From NCBI GenBank assembly GCA_964507925.1, contig CAZDRB010000032.1:1-8666 (forward strand): 8,666 bases of DNA, read 5' to 3'. Within the stretch, counting starts at the first letter, position 1. Each line of letters opens with the position of its first letter. Both the position numbers and the translations under genes were made by a program. This stretch comes from CAZDRB01 sp964507925 (GTDB taxonomy: Bacteria > Patescibacteriota > Microgenomatia > UBA1400 > UBA12108). This document shows, in pieces, positions 7,453-8,666 of the stretch. The notes beneath the pieces are model-generated. The model was not told the DNA's origin and did not search any database. It was given only the letters and a program-made list of their open reading frames with translations.

Positions 7453-7610
7453 TTAGCAAGCGCGCGATATGTCGTCTAACGTGAAGCATATCTGATGTTG
7501 CCGCACGGTACAATGAATTATATCTTAACCGTGCGAGCAATATGCGCGTTGGCCTGCAAGGCCATAAGCCAGATATGCGCTAGTTAGACGCCCCGAAACC
7601 CGCCTGCTAA
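7453..7610. repeat. Outer inverted repeat around the attC-like site
   Basis: TTAGCAAGCG (7453-7462) and CGCCTGCTAA (7601-7610) are complementary at nine of ten positions and enclose the attC-like palindrome. The left arm also forms a near-identical direct repeat, CCTTAGCARGCG, with 7623-7634. The right arm can therefore pair with either partner. Confidence 0.6.
7474..7589 (+). repeat. Integron attC-like recombination site (candidate)
   Basis: The ends fit the integron core consensus: GTCTAAC (7474-7480, R'' form RYYYAAC) and GTTAGAC (7583-7589, R' form GTTRRRY). Pairing extends one base outward on each side. Inside, after unpaired spacers of 5 and 4 nt, a second perfect 9-bp block GCATATCTG (7486-7494)/CAGATATGC (7570-7578) takes the L''/L' place. 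An inner 12-bp stem (7498-7509 with 7528-7540) carries one bulged A at 7536, and a small TGGCC/GGCCA hairpin lies at 7550-7564. Length (116 bp), order and unpaired spacers match folded attC sites. Orientation is uncertain because the core is symmetrical; GTTAGACGC at the right end favours +. No integrase and no canonically placed cassette gene is visible, so this is an isolated attC-like element. Confidence 0.6.
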
Positions 7611-7634
7611 AATCTACCCTTCCCTTAGCAGGCG
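7601..7634. repeat. Perfect 10-bp inverted repeat (hairpin)
   Basis: CGCCTGCTAA and TTAGCAGGCG are fully complementary around a 14-nt pyrimidine-rich loop. There is no following T-run on either strand, so an intrinsic terminator is not supported. It starts 11 bp after the attC-like site. Confidence 0.7.
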
Positions 7635-7648
7635 AGGTTGAGAGCGCA

Positions 7649-7691
7649 GCGTGGCAAGTGAAGCCAAGTACGGAAGTACCTGGCAGAACGC
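7649..7691. repeat. Hairpin with GGAA tetraloop
   Basis: GCCA-A-GTAC (7663-7671), loop GGAA, and GTAC-C-TGGC (7676-7684) form a stem with a single A/C mismatch. Outer arms GCGT (7649-7652) and ACGC (7688-7691) can extend it. If transcribed from the + strand the loop is of GNRA type. It could be part of a small RNA or of a mobile-element end. No known RNA family is recognised. Confidence 0.4.
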
Positions 7692-7698
7692 AGAGTTC

Positions 7699-7746
7699 AA
7701 AAAATATTTTTTCCAACCCTAACAGTCTGTTTTGGAGCAAATTGTT
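7699..7746 (+). repeat. Left copy of ~50-bp inverted repeat flanking the 7849-8583 gene
   Basis: This segment begins with a palindromic A6-T-A-T6 block, then CCAACCC, and ends with TTTTGGAGCAAATTGTT. Its reverse complement matches 8610-8666 over 17 nt at the inner end, 5 nt (CAGAC) in the middle, and 20 nt at the outer end, with small insertions between. Confidence 0.8.
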
Positions 7747-7755
7747 AAATCCCTA

Positions 7756-7804
7756 TTGGGCGAAAGGCAGAGGGGAACTAAAGGGGTGAATGCCTGAAGC
7801 CCAA
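7756..7804 (+). repeat. 49-nt stem-loop with symmetrical GAA/GAA internal loop upstream of the membrane protein gene
   Basis: TTGGGC-GAA-AGGCA (7756-7769) pairs with TGCCT-GAA-GCCCAA (7791-7804): six pairs, a 3x3 internal loop GAA/GAA able to form sheared G-A pairs, five pairs, then a 21-nt purine-rich loop containing AGGGG and AAGGGG. It ends 44 nt before the ATG at 7849. It may be a regulatory RNA element, although the predicted transcription start lies downstream of it, or a DNA fold of the flanking element. Confidence 0.5.
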
Positions 7805-7841
7805 ATGTTTGTTCATTCTGTTTGATTTCCCTATTTTGCGA

Positions 7842-7847
7842 TACAAT
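7842..7847 (+). promoter_or_regulatory. Possible -10 box of the membrane-anchored protein gene
   Basis: TACAAT lies 1 nt before the ATG at 7849 and 7 nt before an in-frame GTG at 7855. By analogy with ugd and the ACT gene, transcription could begin at the GTG, giving a leaderless start there. The -35 region is poor. Confidence 0.35.
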
Positions 7848-7848
7848 T

Positions 7849-8583
7849 ATGTATGTGAGTAAGTCTATATTCAAATCTCCATATATTTTATTTGTTTCCT
7901 TTTCTGTGGTTGCTGGGCTGCTCGGATATTCCATCGGGAAAAAGCAATTTCAGGGTTTATCCACACGTGACGCCTTATTACCCTCTACCCAGCCTAGCTC
8001 ATCGAAAATAACTTCTGAATATCAGATAGAAAACTCAGAACTTTTTATAGATAAACATATGGGGGTTTCTTTTGTGTACCCAAAAAGTACACATGTTGTC
8101 AAAACAGATAGCGAACTAGAAAGAAGTAAAAATGAAAATAGTGGCATTCCTGGAACGTTTGTTACTGCTAAGGGTTACAATCCACCCAAAGTTCTATGGG
8201 CATTAAAATTAGAAGATAAGAACCCTTATCAAGGTAGGTATGGCGTTGAGTCTCCAACAAGTCCATTTTCTGTTTGGGTTTTTGATAATTCTCAGAATAT
8301 ATCAATAAATGGTTGGTTCGAAAAGTATTGGTATTATCCTTTCACTTGGGGAAGTGCTTCCCAATCAGAAATAGACAAGATGAAACCGGTTAAGATTATG
8401 ACTATTGATGGCGAACAGGGGTATGGTTATGATGTAGGACCAACACAAAGAGGATACTTAAAATTACTATATGTTCAGCGCAATGACAAAATGTACTTAT
8501 TTCAACTGTTGGGAGAAGAAGCTATTTCTATGGAAGATGCAATCGCTTCTTCATTCAAGTTCCTGCTCCCTAATTATAAATGA
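7849..8583 (+). CDS. Membrane-anchored extracytoplasmic protein of unknown function
   Basis: A 244-residue protein counted from the ATG at 7849. Residues about 12-30 form one hydrophobic segment after a short Lys-containing N-terminus, typical of a signal anchor or uncleaved signal peptide. A Ser/Thr/Pro-rich linker follows (about 37-55). The rest is a hydrophilic domain opening with IDKHMGVSFVYPKST and closing with MEDAIASSFKFLLP. This FSFxYP start and AxxSFKFL end resemble small PsbP-like secreted domains common in uncultivated bacteria; the resemblance is from memory and no function follows. There is no lipobox. A TTG at 7822 is also in frame, but it would place the promoter-like box inside the gene; GTG 7855 is an alternative start. 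Composition is AT-rich. The gene sits alone between two inverted repeat copies, as cargo would. Confidence 0.75.
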   Translation: MYVSKSIFKSPYILFVSFSVVAGLLGYSIGKKQFQGLSTRDALLPSTQPSSSKITSEYQIENSELFIDKHMGVSFVYPKSTHVVKTDSELERSKNENSGIPGTFVTAKGYNPPKVLWALKLEDKNPYQGRYGVESPTSPFSVWVFDNSQNISINGWFEKYWYYPFTWGSASQSEIDKMKPVKIMTIDGEQGYGYDVGPTQRGYLKLLYVQRNDKMYLFQLLGEEAISMEDAIASSFKFLLPNYK

Positions 8584-8609
8584 AACTCCTTATTCCCCTC
8601 CCCTAAATA

Positions 8610-8666
8610 AACAATTTGCTCCAAAAAACAGACAACCCTAACAAAAGGGTTGGAAAAAATATTTTT
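8610..8666 (-). repeat. Right copy of the inverted repeat, running into the window end
   Basis: Inverted copy of 7699-7746. Compared with the left copy it carries 2 extra bases before CAGAC and about 8 extra bases after it. That insertion creates an AACCC/GGGTT hairpin (8634-8651). The match continues to the last base of the window, so the right boundary is unknown. Confidence 0.8.

Larger units (their letters stand above)
7434..7848. other. Gene-free stretch packed with inverted repeats
   Basis: About 415 bp separate the divergent ACT gene and the membrane-anchored protein gene. No convincing coding sequence is present: the short open frames show no recognisable protein pattern. Instead the stretch contains, left to right, an outer inverted repeat, an attC-like palindrome, a perfect 10-bp hairpin, a GGAA-loop hairpin, the left copy of a ~50-bp inverted repeat, and a 49-nt stem with a symmetrical internal loop. 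Each is listed separately. Confidence 0.8.

Noticed and set aside
7601..7634. Intrinsic terminator
   Set aside because: The stem is strong, but no U-run follows on either strand and the 14-nt loop is long.
7663..7684. SRP (4.5S) RNA domain IV, because of the CGGAAG loop
   Set aside because: The conserved internal-loop sequence of SRP domain IV (AGCAG opposite the AGG side) is absent; here the stem is a plain near-palindrome.
7525..7740. Short - strand open frame (71 codons) in the repeat region
   Set aside because: It runs through the inverted repeats, has no ribosome site or promoter spacing like the real genes, and its translation looks random.
7822..7848. TTG at 7822 as start of the membrane-anchored protein
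   Set aside because: It would add nine residues (reading LISLFCDTI) ahead of a normal Lys-containing signal-anchor N-terminus and would include the -10-like box in the coding region.
8634..8666. Intrinsic terminator of the membrane protein gene
   Set aside because: The AACCC/GGGTT hairpin is followed by GG and then A6 on the + strand, not a T-run. On the - strand a T6 run follows after a few bases, so a weak - strand terminator is possible, but the segment is better explained as the inverted repeat.
7434..8666. CRISPR array
   Set aside because: The repeats are inverted or two-copy, without regular spacing or spacers.

Overview
The window looks like a chromosomal fragment of a small-genome uncultivated bacterium, most plausibly Patescibacteria (Candidate Phyla Radiation, Microgenomates-like). 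I base this on gene style: a DPM1-type GT2 fused to GtrA, very tight gene packing, an apparent leaderless operon start and a COG3603-type ACT protein. This placement is inference, not a search result. TGA is used as a stop (4181-4183, 6426-6428, 8581-8583), so there is no sign of the UGA-recoded code of Gracilibacteria.

Region 1 (2-1111, + strand) is the 3' part of a multi-membrane-span GT-C glycosyltransferase, cut by the window start. It converges, with one base between the stop codons, on region 2.

Region 2 (1113-6393, all - strand) is a five-gene operon for activated sugars: ugd, rmd, gmd, a UXS-type UDP-glucuronate decarboxylase, and a GT2-GtrA polyprenyl-phosphate sugar synthase/flippase-like fusion. 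Genes are separated by 2 bp or overlap by 4-14 bp. Ugd plus UXS would give UDP-glucuronate then UDP-xylose. Gmd plus Rmd would give GDP-D-rhamnose. The GT2-GtrA protein would load a sugar on polyprenyl phosphate for membrane GT-C enzymes such as the one in region 1. A promoter with a -10 box only 6 nt before the ugd ATG points to a leaderless mRNA. The internal genes rmd and gmd instead have clear Shine-Dalgarno sequences.

Region 3 (6426-7433, - strand) holds an AT-rich HEPN-like protein whose catalytic His appears to be replaced by Lys, and an ACT-domain protein with its own TATAAT box 6 nt before the ATG.

Region 4 (7434-8666) is the unusual part. About 410 bp without a gene contains nested inverted repeats: an integron attC-like palindrome (7474-7589) inside a further inverted repeat, a 10-bp perfect hairpin, a GGAA-loop hairpin, and a 49-nt stem with a symmetrical GAA/GAA internal loop. 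A membrane-anchored extracellular protein of unknown function (7849-8583) lies between two inverted copies of a roughly 50-bp repeat (7699-7746 and 8610-8666). The second copy runs into the window end. I see no integrase, transposase, tRNA, rRNA or CRISPR array.
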